From assembly GCA_020354645.1 (NCBI GenBank), contig CP070652.1:5422914-5478097 (forward strand): a stretch of DNA of 55,184 nt, written 5' to 3'. The notes under the pieces were generated by a model, which was given only the letters and a program-made list of their open reading frames with translations, was not told where the DNA came from and did not search any database. Origin of the DNA: Deltaproteobacteria bacterium (lineage in GTDB: Bacteria > Desulfobacterota > Desulfobacteria > Desulfobacterales > G020354645). This document shows positions 16,764 through 25,056 of the stretch, piece by piece. The first letter of the stretch is position 1. Each line of letters starts with the position of its first letter. The position numbers and the translations under genes were made by a program.

Positions 16764-18191
16764 ATGGATGATAACATATTAGAGATTATAAAAAATGTTG
16801 ATATCAGAGACTGGAAGAAAATCAGCGTCGAGTTCGGGGATGAATTTTTTGATGTTTCTGTTCCCCCGCAAACTGATGTTCTTCACATGAAAAGAATGCC
16901 GTGCCTTACCCATTCGGCAGATGAAATTTCAAATGCATTAAACAATCCCGTCGGATCGCCCACGTTGCCTGAAATCATTCAGTCAAAAGGCAAGCCTGTG
17001 GACGAGTTAAACGTTTGTGTCACGGTCTCTGATATTACCCGCCCGGCACCATACAGCGGAGAAAACGGCATCTTACTGCCCCTTTTTAAGATCATCGAGC
17101 AGACCGGAGTGAAGCGTGACAACATCGTCATTGTGATCGGCAACGGTATGCATCGCCCGAGTACTTTGGAAGAAAGAATTCGTATGTATGGCCAGGATGT
17201 GGTGGATAGTTATCTAATTGTGGACCATAACTGTGAGGATATGTCGTCCCTGGTCCTGGCTGCTCACACCAAAAGAGGGACCGACGTATATCTAAATAAA
17301 ACCTTTTACAACGCCGATGTTAAAATAATAACAGGACTTGTGGAAAGCCATTTTATGGCGGGGGTGTCCGGCGGAAGAAAAGCGGTGTGCCCGGCCCTGG
17401 TGAACACCAAAACCATTCAGAAGTTTCACGGTGTGGATTTTCTCGAGCATCCCAATGCGACCAATTTAATACTTGATGGGAATCCATGTCATGAGGAATC
17501 ATTAGAGGTTGCTGAAACGGTAGGGGTTGACTTTATGATCAGCACAACCCTTGACAACAAGTTGTGCATCACCGGAGTTTTTGCCGGGGATCTGGTTGAA
17601 GCTCACCTTGCCGCTTTTGAGGCCATGCGGGAATTTGTCCAAATCCCGATTGATGTGCCGTATGATGTGGTTTTGACGAATGGCAGTTATGTGGGCAGAG
17701 ATCATTATCAAAGTGTTAAGGCAGCGGTCAATGCCATGCCTGCTGTCAAAGAAAACGGCCTGATCGTTATGGTTGCCAATAACTGTGATGCCGAACCAAT
17801 CGGCTCCCGGGAATACAAAACACTACTGCATCTTTTTAAAATCCTGGGACCGGATGGATATATTTCTATTTTAAAACACCCGGACTGGATTTTTACAAAG
17901 GATCAGTGGGAACCTGAAATGTGGGGAAAACCCATTCGCAAAGTTGGTGAAGACGGTCTTATATACTGCGCCCCACAAATACCCGAGGAAGATTTTAAAA
18001 TCATCCCGGGAATAAGCGGACACGATTTTATCGAAAAAGATCAAGATTTTGGCTCCATGAAGGAAAAGGCCGCCGCCATGTTTCAAAACGCCGTAACCTA
18101 CGCTGGACATCATCCCAGATTCAACGGGCAAAAACCCACCATCGCTTTTATCGCTGAAGGTCCTTATGCAATCCCTATAGCAAAATCGTAG
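16764..18191 (+). CDS. larA: LarA-family nickel-pincer 2-hydroxyacid racemase/epimerase
   Basis: This 475-aa protein is of the DUF2088/LarA type. LarA interconverts D- and L-lactate using a nickel-pincer nucleotide bound to a lysine. Matching residues are the SDITRP segment (89-94), GNGMHRP with H130, and HFMAGVSGGRK with H196 and K206, which has the same H-x9-K spacing as Lactobacillus LarA H174/K184. I start at ATG 16764 (GGAGGAAG upstream) rather than the GTG at 16740. The larBCE maturation genes are not in this window. Placed between glcDEF and another D-lactate-type oxidase, it would let the oxidases use both enantiomers of a hydroxyacid. Broader LarA relatives act on other 2-hydroxyacids or sugar acids. 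Confidence 0.85.
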   Translation: MDDNILEIIKNVDIRDWKKISVEFGDEFFDVSVPPQTDVLHMKRMPCLTHSADEISNALNNPVGSPTLPEIIQSKGKPVDELNVCVTVSDITRPAPYSGENGILLPLFKIIEQTGVKRDNIVIVIGNGMHRPSTLEERIRMYGQDVVDSYLIVDHNCEDMSSLVLAAHTKRGTDVYLNKTFYNADVKIITGLVESHFMAGVSGGRKAVCPALVNTKTIQKFHGVDFLEHPNATNLILDGNPCHEESLEVAETVGVDFMISTTLDNKLCITGVFAGDLVEAHLAAFEAMREFVQIPIDVPYDVVLTNGSYVGRDHYQSVKAAVNAMPAVKENGLIVMVANNCDAEPIGSREYKTLLHLFKILGPDGYISILKHPDWIFTKDQWEPEMWGKPIRKVGEDGLIYCAPQIPEEDFKIIPGISGHDFIEKDQDFGSMKEKAAAMFQNAVTYAGHHPRFNGQKPTIAFIAEGPYAIPIAKS

Positions 18192-18309
18192 CGTGATACT
18201 CAAAAATCGGTTCTGGTCTATAAATTGCGTGATAATCTCTGCTGTCTGATATTTGCTTGCTGAACCTCCTGGCAAGCCAAAAATTCAAAACCCAGTATGC
18301 GAGAAAAAA

Positions 18310-19689
18310 ATGAAAGAATTTTCCCAAAGACAAATCGAAACTTTATCTTCTTTCGTGCCGCCTGATCGCTTCTCCATGGGTCAATCAAACCGCAAACTTC
18401 ACCTCCACGATATTTCATTCCATCAAGGGACGCTTCCGGCGGGAATCATATGGCCAACAACCACAAAAGAAACTGCCAAAATTCTCGCCTGGACCTATGA
18501 ACACGGGATTCCGGTCACGCCCTGGGGTGCCGGAACCAGTACCGAGGGTAATCCGGTACCGACGAGAGGCGGTCTGGTTATCGACACAACCCGGATGGAT
18601 CGGATACTGGAAATCCGGCCTGCGGATCTGCAGGCTGACGTTCAGCCCGGTGTGTTGCGAAAAGAATTAAACCGCCAGGCAGGTAAGCATGGCTTGTTTT
18701 TCCCGGTTGATCCCGGAGCCGATGCCACCATCGGAGGGATGATTGCCAACAACGCCTCCGGTGTTCAAACGGTGAAATACGGCGCAACCAAAGACTATGT
18801 GATGCGGCTGACGATCGTTCTGCCAGACGGAGAAGCAATTCACACCGGGTGCAAGGCCCCCAAATCTTCCTCGGGCTATGATTTGACTCGTCTTTTTGTC
18901 GGCTCCGAAGGAACATTAGGGATTGTAACCGAGGCAACGCTGCGGTTAACCGGCATCCCGGCCCATCATCTGGCGGCCACCATCGCTTTTAATCAACTGG
19001 AGAATGCCTCAGCCGCTGTCGCGCTGATGATGGGATCCGGTTTAGAACCGGCAGCTCTCGAGCTTCTTACGCCCGGTTTAATAAAGCTGATGAACACTGA
19101 AAAAGAACTGGGGCTTTCTGAATCACCGTCGCTTTTTTGTGAATTCCATGGTATCAGCAAGACTGCCTTGCAAGAAACTGCCAACATGACCAGGGAAATC
19201 TGTGAAAACTGCGGTGCCGTCGACGTTAAATTCGGCGTGGAGGAAAGCAAGCGGGAAGAGCTTTGGCGCGCCCGTCATGAAGCCTGGGAGACAATCCATC
19301 GCGCGCATCCCGGCAAGGAAACCCTCATCGTGGATGCAGCTATCCCGATCTCCCGCTATCCGGAAATGGTGGTTTTTTCGCAGGATTTGGTAGACAAACA
19401 AAACGCCATCGGCTATGTGTTTGGCCATGCCGGTGACGGCAATCTGCACGTCGTGCTGGTGGGTGATCCGCAAAATAAGGATGACTGGCAGGTGTTAGAA
19501 GATATTAACCATCACATCGTTATGCGGGCCGTGGAGTTGGGGGGAACATGCACCGGAGAACACGGCATCGGCATCGGCAAACGTAAATTCATGGAAGTGG
19601 AACACGGCCAAAGTTATCATCTCATGCGGCGAATCAAGGAACTGGTTGACCCGAAAGGTTTGATGAATCCGGATAAAATTTTTATCTAG
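18310..19689 (+). CDS. FAD-linked oxidase, D-lactate dehydrogenase (LDHD/GlcD) type
   Basis: This is a 459-aa flavoprotein with GAGTSTEGN, IGGMIANNASGVQTVKYG and SGYDLTRLFVGSEGTLGIV in the FAD domain, and GHAGDGNLH and GEHGIGIGK in the C-terminal domain. I start at ATG 18310 (weak GAGAAAA upstream); the frame also extends to TTG 18253 without a better ribosome site. Its motifs resemble mitochondrial-type LDHD more than the other paralogs here. It follows the LarA-like gene by 118 bp, which suggests D-lactate (or another D-2-hydroxyacid) oxidation coupled to racemisation. The stop codon lies only 2 bp before the nested-hairpin element copy 2. Confidence 0.88.
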   Translation: MKEFSQRQIETLSSFVPPDRFSMGQSNRKLHLHDISFHQGTLPAGIIWPTTTKETAKILAWTYEHGIPVTPWGAGTSTEGNPVPTRGGLVIDTTRMDRILEIRPADLQADVQPGVLRKELNRQAGKHGLFFPVDPGADATIGGMIANNASGVQTVKYGATKDYVMRLTIVLPDGEAIHTGCKAPKSSSGYDLTRLFVGSEGTLGIVTEATLRLTGIPAHHLAATIAFNQLENASAAVALMMGSGLEPAALELLTPGLIKLMNTEKELGLSESPSLFCEFHGISKTALQETANMTREICENCGAVDVKFGVEESKREELWRARHEAWETIHRAHPGKETLIVDAAIPISRYPEMVVFSQDLVDKQNAIGYVFGHAGDGNLHVVLVGDPQNKDDWQVLEDINHHIVMRAVELGGTCTGEHGIGIGKRKFMEVEHGQSYHLMRRIKELVDPKGLMNPDKIFI

Positions 19690-19691
19690 CA

Positions 19692-20081
19692 GTGTCATGT
19701 CCCAGGAATAAGTTTAAAAAGTCTTACAGCGGTTTGACAGCCTTTTGCTCACGCCGGCGATCATTTTGGGGACGCCAGAGCTTGCCTATCAAAAGAACTC
19801 GACCTCGGCCCGCCTTGCGGGCCTCGGCACTCAGACAGCTTTTGATTTTCATCCGCCTCCGGCGGATTTTACGCCCCGCTGCAGCCGGCGTCTTTAACCC
19901 AAAATGCTCAATGGTACTCACAAAAACCTTTCAAACCTTTTGCTGGCCCTGCAATAGCGAGACTATTCCTCGCAGTTTGCTGCGCGGTTAGCGAGCGAAT
20001 CTAAATCTAAAATGATAAAATTCCCTTCAGGGGAAGATTCTCTGTGGCTTGCTACAGCGAACTCTTCAATTTTGTAACTTG
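19692..20081. repeat. Nested-hairpin repeat element, copy 2 (reverse orientation)
   Basis: The reverse complement of this segment follows copy 1 (14-410) along almost its full length with scattered substitutions and small indels. The ATGTCCCAGGA end is intact at the left, but the right end has lost the matching TIR. The ATCCGCC/GGCGGAT side hairpin and the apical module are kept. In the apical loop, GGCCCGC/GCGGGCC replaces the short GTAA-looped stem of copy 1. It fills the spacer between the oxidase and the acyl-CoA synthetase genes. Confidence 0.85.
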
Positions 20082-20126
20082 TTTGTAGGATGCCGGACTA
20101 GCCGCTGAAGGAAAGGAGGTGTAAGG

Positions 20127-21761
20127 ATGATGCTTAAACCAGGCAACTCCTATGGCGAAGTGTACAAAGCTTTTAAATGGAAGATTCCCGAGTACTATAA
20201 TATGGGAGTCGATGTTTGCGATAAACACGCCCATCAGCGATATCGGCTGGCACTGATCTACGAAAATGAGAAGGGCCGGGTTGAAAAGTACACTTTCTGG
20301 CAATTGAAGCGGCTATCCAACCAATTCGCCAATACCCTGCAGGCTAATGGAATCGGAGCTGGAGATCGTTTTGGGATTCTTCTTCCGCAGTGCCCGGAAA
20401 CAGGCATCGCGCATATAGCCGTTTACAAAATCGGCGGAATCGCCATTCCCCTTTTCACACTATTTGGCCCCGATGCCTTGGAATTCCGCCTGACCGACAG
20501 TGAAGCAAAGGGTGTCATCACCGATGAGGCCAACCTGGACAAAATTCTTGAAATAAAGGATAGACTTCCCAAACTAAAGCGGATTTTTGTGGCCCGGGGC
20601 AGAAAACGAGACCAGGTTATCGACTTTTGGGAGGCTCTTGAGAAAGCTTCCGTCGAATTCACACCGGTAAAAACCCATTCTGATGACCCGGCGCTTTTAG
20701 CCTATACCTCGGGCACAACCGGCCCCCCTAAAGGTGCGCTTCATCCCCATCGAATGCTTCTGGGTCATATCCCCGGGGTGGAATTCCCTCACAATTTCTT
20801 CCCCAAAGAAGATGATCTCTTCTGGACGCCGGCGGATTGGGCCTGGCTCGGAGGACTCACCGATGTTCTTCTGCCAAGCTGGTATCATGGGATACCGGTA
20901 CTGGCCTATCGGGCCAAAAAATTCGATCCGGAATATGCTTTCCACCTAATGGCCAAACATGGCGTTAGGAATAGCTTTATCCCTCCTACTGCCCTTAAAA
21001 TGATGCGCCAAGTAAAAGACCCCTATAAACGGCACAAATACAATCTGCGAACGGTTGCCAGTGGCGGTGAAACATTAGGAAAAGAGCTCCTCGATTGGGG
21101 CCGGACAACCCTGGGTATTAACATCAATGAATTTTACGGACAAACCGAGGTCAATCTGGTGGTGGGGAATTGCGCTGAAATTATGGAGATCAGACCGGGT
21201 TCCATGGGAAAAACTATTCCGGGCCACATAGTAGAAATTGTGGATGATGACGGTAATTTTCTGCCTACCGGCACAACCGGCAACGTCGGGATCAAACACC
21301 CTGATCCGGTCATGTTCCTGGAATACTGGAAAAATCCGGATGCAACCAGGGAAAAATACGTTGGGGATTGGTATTTGACCGGTGATATGGCCCGCAAAGA
21401 CGAGGATGGCTATTTCTGGTTCGTCGGTCGAGAAGACGACCTGATTACCAGCGCGGGATACAGAATCGGACCCGGCGAGATCGAAGATTGTCTGATAAAG
21501 CACCCGGCTGTAGCCCTGGCAGCAGTGGTGGGAAGCCCGGATGATGTGCGGGGAACAATCGTCAAAGCCTTTATTGTTCTTAAGCCGGAGGCCGATGTCA
21601 AAGAAAATCTCAAAGATGAAATCCAGGATTTTATCCGCAACAGATTAGCCGCCCACGAATATCCGCGGGAGATCGAGTTTGTCGCGGAACTTCCGATGAC
21701 AGCCACCGGCAAAATCATAAGAAAAAAATTGCGCGAAAAAGAAAGGGAGGATAAAAAATGA
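20127..21761 (+). CDS. Acyl-CoA synthetase (AMP-forming), acetyl/medium-chain type
   Basis: This 544-aa adenylate-forming enzyme activates a carboxylic acid with ATP and CoA. It has the P-loop YTSGTTGPPKG (193-203), FYGQTE (336-341), YLTGDMA (416-422), a GREDD-type hinge near 434-438 and the catalytic lysine in TATGKIIRK (K529). AAGGAGG precedes the ATG. It overlaps the next gene by 4 bp (ATGA), so the two are translationally coupled. The overall style resembles acetyl-CoA synthetase-like and ACSM enzymes for short or medium acids. Coupling to a hydroxyacid dehydrogenase suggests a small hydroxy- or branched acid, by inference. Confidence 0.9.
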   Translation: MMLKPGNSYGEVYKAFKWKIPEYYNMGVDVCDKHAHQRYRLALIYENEKGRVEKYTFWQLKRLSNQFANTLQANGIGAGDRFGILLPQCPETGIAHIAVYKIGGIAIPLFTLFGPDALEFRLTDSEAKGVITDEANLDKILEIKDRLPKLKRIFVARGRKRDQVIDFWEALEKASVEFTPVKTHSDDPALLAYTSGTTGPPKGALHPHRMLLGHIPGVEFPHNFFPKEDDLFWTPADWAWLGGLTDVLLPSWYHGIPVLAYRAKKFDPEYAFHLMAKHGVRNSFIPPTALKMMRQVKDPYKRHKYNLRTVASGGETLGKELLDWGRTTLGININEFYGQTEVNLVVGNCAEIMEIRPGSMGKTIPGHIVEIVDDDGNFLPTGTTGNVGIKHPDPVMFLEYWKNPDATREKYVGDWYLTGDMARKDEDGYFWFVGREDDLITSAGYRIGPGEIEDCLIKHPAVALAAVVGSPDDVRGTIVKAFIVLKPEADVKENLKDEIQDFIRNRLAAHEYPREIEFVAELPMTATGKIIRKKLREKEREDKK

Positions 21762-22633
21762 AGGTCTCATTTATCGGCATGGGAACCATGGGCAGCCCAA
21801 TGGCCCAAAATATCCTGAAAGCTGGCCATGAAGTCACCGTGCACAATCGCACCAGAGAAAAAGAACAAACCCTGGCACAAGCGGGTGCCCAACGAGCAGC
21901 ATCGCCTCAAGAAGCCGCCAGCGGGGCCGATGTTGTTATCACCTGCGTCAGCGATACCCCTGATGTCGAGTCGATAATCCTTGGAGACAACGGTGTTATT
22001 CATGGCGCCCAACCGGGGACAATCGTTGTGGACATGTCGACCATCAGTCCTATAGCTACCCGCCGTATCGCTGAAAAACTGGGACAAAAAGGAATTAAGA
22101 TGCTGGATGCCCCGGTTTCCGGCGGCTCAGAAGGGGCTCAAAAGGCAACCCTGACGATAATGGTGGGCGGGGAAGCGGCTGAAGTAGATAAAGTCATGCC
22201 GATACTTGAAGCCATGGGAAAAACCATTACCCACGTCGGATCGATTGGCGCCGGTCAGATCACCAAGGCCATAAACCAAATCATCATTTCCGGCACGTAC
22301 TTAACCCTTGCAGAAGGATTGGCGCTGGGTATAAAAGCCGGCCTCGACATGCCCAAGATCGTTCAGGCCCTCAGCGGTGGGGCAGCCAGCTCGTGGATTT
22401 TGTCCAACAGATCCGACAACATGATCAACAACTCCTACCCGCTGGGGTTTCGCGTAAGGCTGCACTACAAAGATCTGCGGATTGCCTTGGATACAGCCCG
22501 TGAGCTGGGTGTAAACCTCCCCGCAACGGCGTTTGTGGAGCAGATTGAAACCGGTCTGATTGCACGGGGTTATGGTGATGAAGACGTATCGGCCATAGCC
22601 CGGAGTATTCGCGAGGCTTCGGGATTAGAATAA
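21758..22633 (+). CDS. garR: Tartronate semialdehyde reductase / 3-hydroxyisobutyrate dehydrogenase family
   Basis: This is a 291-aa NAD(P)-dependent beta-hydroxyacid dehydrogenase. The Rossmann motif IGMGTMGSPMAQNILKAGH begins at residue 6, the substrate loop is DAPVSGGSEGA and the catalytic lysine lies in GAGQITKAINQ (K near 171). With gcl and glycerate kinase in the window, reduction of tartronate semialdehyde to D-glycerate is the likely role. The GarR/GlxR and 3-hydroxyisobutyrate dehydrogenase branches are hard to separate by eye, and the coupling to an acyl-CoA synthetase leaves 3-hydroxyisobutyrate as an alternative substrate. Confidence 0.85.
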   Translation: MKVSFIGMGTMGSPMAQNILKAGHEVTVHNRTREKEQTLAQAGAQRAASPQEAASGADVVITCVSDTPDVESIILGDNGVIHGAQPGTIVVDMSTISPIATRRIAEKLGQKGIKMLDAPVSGGSEGAQKATLTIMVGGEAAEVDKVMPILEAMGKTITHVGSIGAGQITKAINQIIISGTYLTLAEGLALGIKAGLDMPKIVQALSGGAASSWILSNRSDNMINNSYPLGFRVRLHYKDLRIALDTARELGVNLPATAFVEQIETGLIARGYGDEDVSAIARSIREASGLE

Positions 22634-22688
22634 TAGTGAAAGCCACATGGGTCAGATTCCACTGTTCCGCCACCGTCAAGGAGGGCAC

Positions 22689-24218
22689 ATGAACACAACG
22701 AAACCACCGATAATCCACCTGAATGAACGGGATAATGTAGGCGTCACTTTGGTTGACCTTGATCCGGGAAATTTGATCGGAAGTGATAATTTGTCAGCCA
22801 GGGCTCATATTCCAGCCGGGCACAAGGTTGCAACCCGCAGAATAAACACCCGAGAGCCGGTGCTCAAGTACGGACAAATTATCGGCTTTGCCTCAAGCCC
22901 CATTAAACCTGGAGATCATGTTCACACTCACAACATTGAATTACGGGCCTTCACCCGCGACTATAAAATTGGCACTGACATCCGCCCAACCGAGCTCCTG
23001 TCCGAAAGGGATCGGGCCAATTTTACGGGTATTGTTCGGGCCGACGGACGAACGGCGACGCGCAATTATATCGGAGTCCTGGCCACGGTCAATTGTTCAG
23101 CCAGTGTATCCCGCTTTATAGCAGATGCATTCAATGAAGAGGACTTGGTGGATTTTCCGCATGTAGACGGTGTCGTTGCGCTCGGACACGCAACCGGCTG
23201 CGGCATGGCCTCTGATGGCGAGGGCTTCGATCTGCTGCAACGCACCATGGCCGGATATGCTCGCCATCCGAATTTCGGTGGTATCCTTCTGGTAGGCCTC
23301 GGGTGTGAAGTTAACTTGGTCGACTGTCTGCTGGAAAATATGAATCTAAAGTCAAGTCCTCTGCTGAACGTCATAAATATTCAGACTGCGGGAGGTACAA
23401 AGGAAACCGTGCGCCAAGGAATAAACAGGGTGCGGCAAATGCTTCCGGAAGTCAACCGAGTGAAAAGGACTTCTGTGCCGGCCAGTCATATTATACTGGG
23501 CTTGGAATGCGGCGGATCAGACGCTTTCTCGGGCATTTCCGCCAACCCGGCACTGGGTGCAGCCGTAGACCTGCTCGTTCGTCATGGCGGCACAGCTATC
23601 TTAAGTGAAACCCCTGAGATTTACGGTGCCGAGCATCTGCTGACCCGACGGGCTGTTAACCGCGAGGTCGGGGAAAAATTAATAGCGCGCATAAAATGGT
23701 GGGAAAAGTATACGTCCAATCTGGGAGGCGAAATAAATAACAACCCCACCCCCGGCAACAAAGCCGGCGGTTTGACCACGATTCTCGAAAAATCTCTGGG
23801 TGCCGCCGCCAAAGGCGGGACCACGAATCTGGTGGAAGTCTACAGATACGCCGAACCGGTGTCGTCCAAGGGTTTCATCTTTATGGATACACCGGGGTAT
23901 GACGTAACTTCCATTACCGGAATGGTGGCGGGAGGTGCCAATGTCATTTGCTTTACTACCGGTCGTGGTACGGTCTGCGGCTTTAAACCGGTGCCTACAA
24001 TTAAACTGGCGTCAAACACGTCAATGTATCAACACATGAAAGATGATATGGATATCAACTGTGGCCTCATCATCGACGGTAAAGCCACCATCCGGGAAAT
24101 GGGCCGGGAAATTTTTCAATTAATCCTGGAAGTGGCCTCCGGCAAGAAGGCCAAAAGTGAACTTTTAGGCTTTGGAGACCATGAATTCGTACCCTGGCAC
24201 ATCGGCGCCGTGATGTGA
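22689..24218 (+). CDS. UxaA/GarD-family sugar-acid dehydratase
   Basis: This is a 509-aa fused protein with an N-terminal SAF domain (about 1-100) and a C-terminal altronate/galactarate dehydratase domain (about 110-500). Recognisable parts are RADGRTATRNYIGVLATVNCS, HATGCGM, LLVGLGCEVN, LGLECGGSDAFSGISANPA, ETPEIYGAEHLL and FTTGRGTVCGFKPVPTIK. I start at ATG 22689 (AAGGAGG); the earlier ATG at 22647 lacks a site. Family members dehydrate altronate, galactarate or sulfolactate-like acids. Next to a GarR-like reductase it fits the galactarate/glucarate route to glycerate, but no GarL aldolase is present, so the substrate is open. Confidence 0.87.
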   Translation: MNTTKPPIIHLNERDNVGVTLVDLDPGNLIGSDNLSARAHIPAGHKVATRRINTREPVLKYGQIIGFASSPIKPGDHVHTHNIELRAFTRDYKIGTDIRPTELLSERDRANFTGIVRADGRTATRNYIGVLATVNCSASVSRFIADAFNEEDLVDFPHVDGVVALGHATGCGMASDGEGFDLLQRTMAGYARHPNFGGILLVGLGCEVNLVDCLLENMNLKSSPLLNVINIQTAGGTKETVRQGINRVRQMLPEVNRVKRTSVPASHIILGLECGGSDAFSGISANPALGAAVDLLVRHGGTAILSETPEIYGAEHLLTRRAVNREVGEKLIARIKWWEKYTSNLGGEINNNPTPGNKAGGLTTILEKSLGAAAKGGTTNLVEVYRYAEPVSSKGFIFMDTPGYDVTSITGMVAGGANVICFTTGRGTVCGFKPVPTIKLASNTSMYQHMKDDMDINCGLIIDGKATIREMGREIFQLILEVASGKKAKSELLGFGDHEFVPWHIGAVM

Positions 24219-24293
24219 AAATCTCATCAGAGGTTTTGCCGAATACAGTCTTGGCTAAACATTGAATTAAATCGGTGACAACAAGGTTAAAGC

Positions 24294-24373
24294 TACTGGA
24301 GTAATGGAGTACTGGAGTGTTGGCGTATCAATTATTATTTCCTCTTCCAGTACTCCAATACTCCAACACTCCA
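24294..24373. repeat. Word array hairpin, word around TACTGGAG
   Basis: The left arm (24294-24324) repeats an 8-nt word (TACTGGAG, TAATGGAG, TACTGGAG, TGTTGGCG). The right arm (24346-24373) is its inverted version (CAGTACTCCAATACTCCAAC type). It lies between convergent genes and could end transcription on both strands. Confidence 0.75.
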
Positions 24374-24449
24374 TCAGTATGTTACCCTACGAATTAATTA
24401 ATTCTAACAACCTGACTTTTTTAAACCCCACCAAGTGGGGCTGACGGCA

Positions 24450-24857
24450 TCATACCGGTTCGAAGGCCAAATAGGTTTTATGATCCTCCCGATGCAGAAA
24501 CTTAACCCTTAGGGACATACCAACATTTATGTTTTCGGGCTCTTTGGGGTCAACACCTTCAATCCGGGCATCGACCCGCGCACCTTCTTCCAGTTCCACC
24601 ACCCCCGAACAATAAGGATTGTGGCGATCATAACCTTCTGCGCGCATGAAAGAGGGCCCGATGGATATGCAGGTATAGGCGCTGAGTTTGCCTTTGCCCG
24701 ACATCTCAACCCAGTTCATATCCGTGCTGTGACAGGCAATGCAGATCGGGCGCGGCGGTATAAATAGTGCGTTGCATTGCTTACACCGGTTTCCCATCAA
24801 TTTTTCTTCATTTAAATATTTCTCGAATGATATGTCACTGAAAGGTCTTTCTTCCAT
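24450..24857 (-). CDS. DUF35 zinc-ribbon/OB-fold acyl-CoA-associated protein
   Basis: This 135-aa protein has an N-terminal rubredoxin-like zinc ribbon with CKQC (about 25-28) and CIAC (about 39-42), then a C-terminal OB fold (about 55-130). DUF35 proteins form complexes with thiolases or HMG-CoA synthases and are thought to bind CoA or help channel substrate; BbsA of anaerobic toluene degradation is one such partner. AGGAGA precedes the start. The gene lies directly downstream of a thiolase on the same strand, matching the BbsA-BbsB style pair. Confidence 0.88.
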   Translation of the reverse strand: MEERPFSDISFEKYLNEEKLMGNRCKQCNALFIPPRPICIACHSTDMNWVEMSGKGKLSAYTCISIGPSFMRAEGYDRHNPYCSGVVELEEGARVDARIEGVDPKEPENINVGMSLRVKFLHREDHKTYLAFEPV

Positions 24858-24884
24858 CTGGCTATCTCCTTTCGCAAAGATTCA

Positions 24885-25010
24885 AAGGTTCAGCGTTCAC
24901 CGTTCAGAGTAAAAGTCTAAAGGTTTCAGCAATAACCAATGCAAATTGTTGCGCTGATACCTGACACCCGAAACCTGACACCTTTATATATTCTGAACTC
25001 TGAACTCTGG
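24885..25010. repeat. Word array pair between thiolase and DUF35 genes
   Basis: Two interleaved inverted sets are visible: GGTTCAGCGTTCACCGTTCA against TTCTGAACTCTGAACTCTG, and AAAGGTTTCAG against CTGACACCCGAAACCTGACA. They fill the 199-bp spacer. Confidence 0.65.
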
Positions 25011-25056
25011 GTACCGCGCGGCAGCCCTTGAGGCGAAGGCGGGAACCCGAAAAAAG

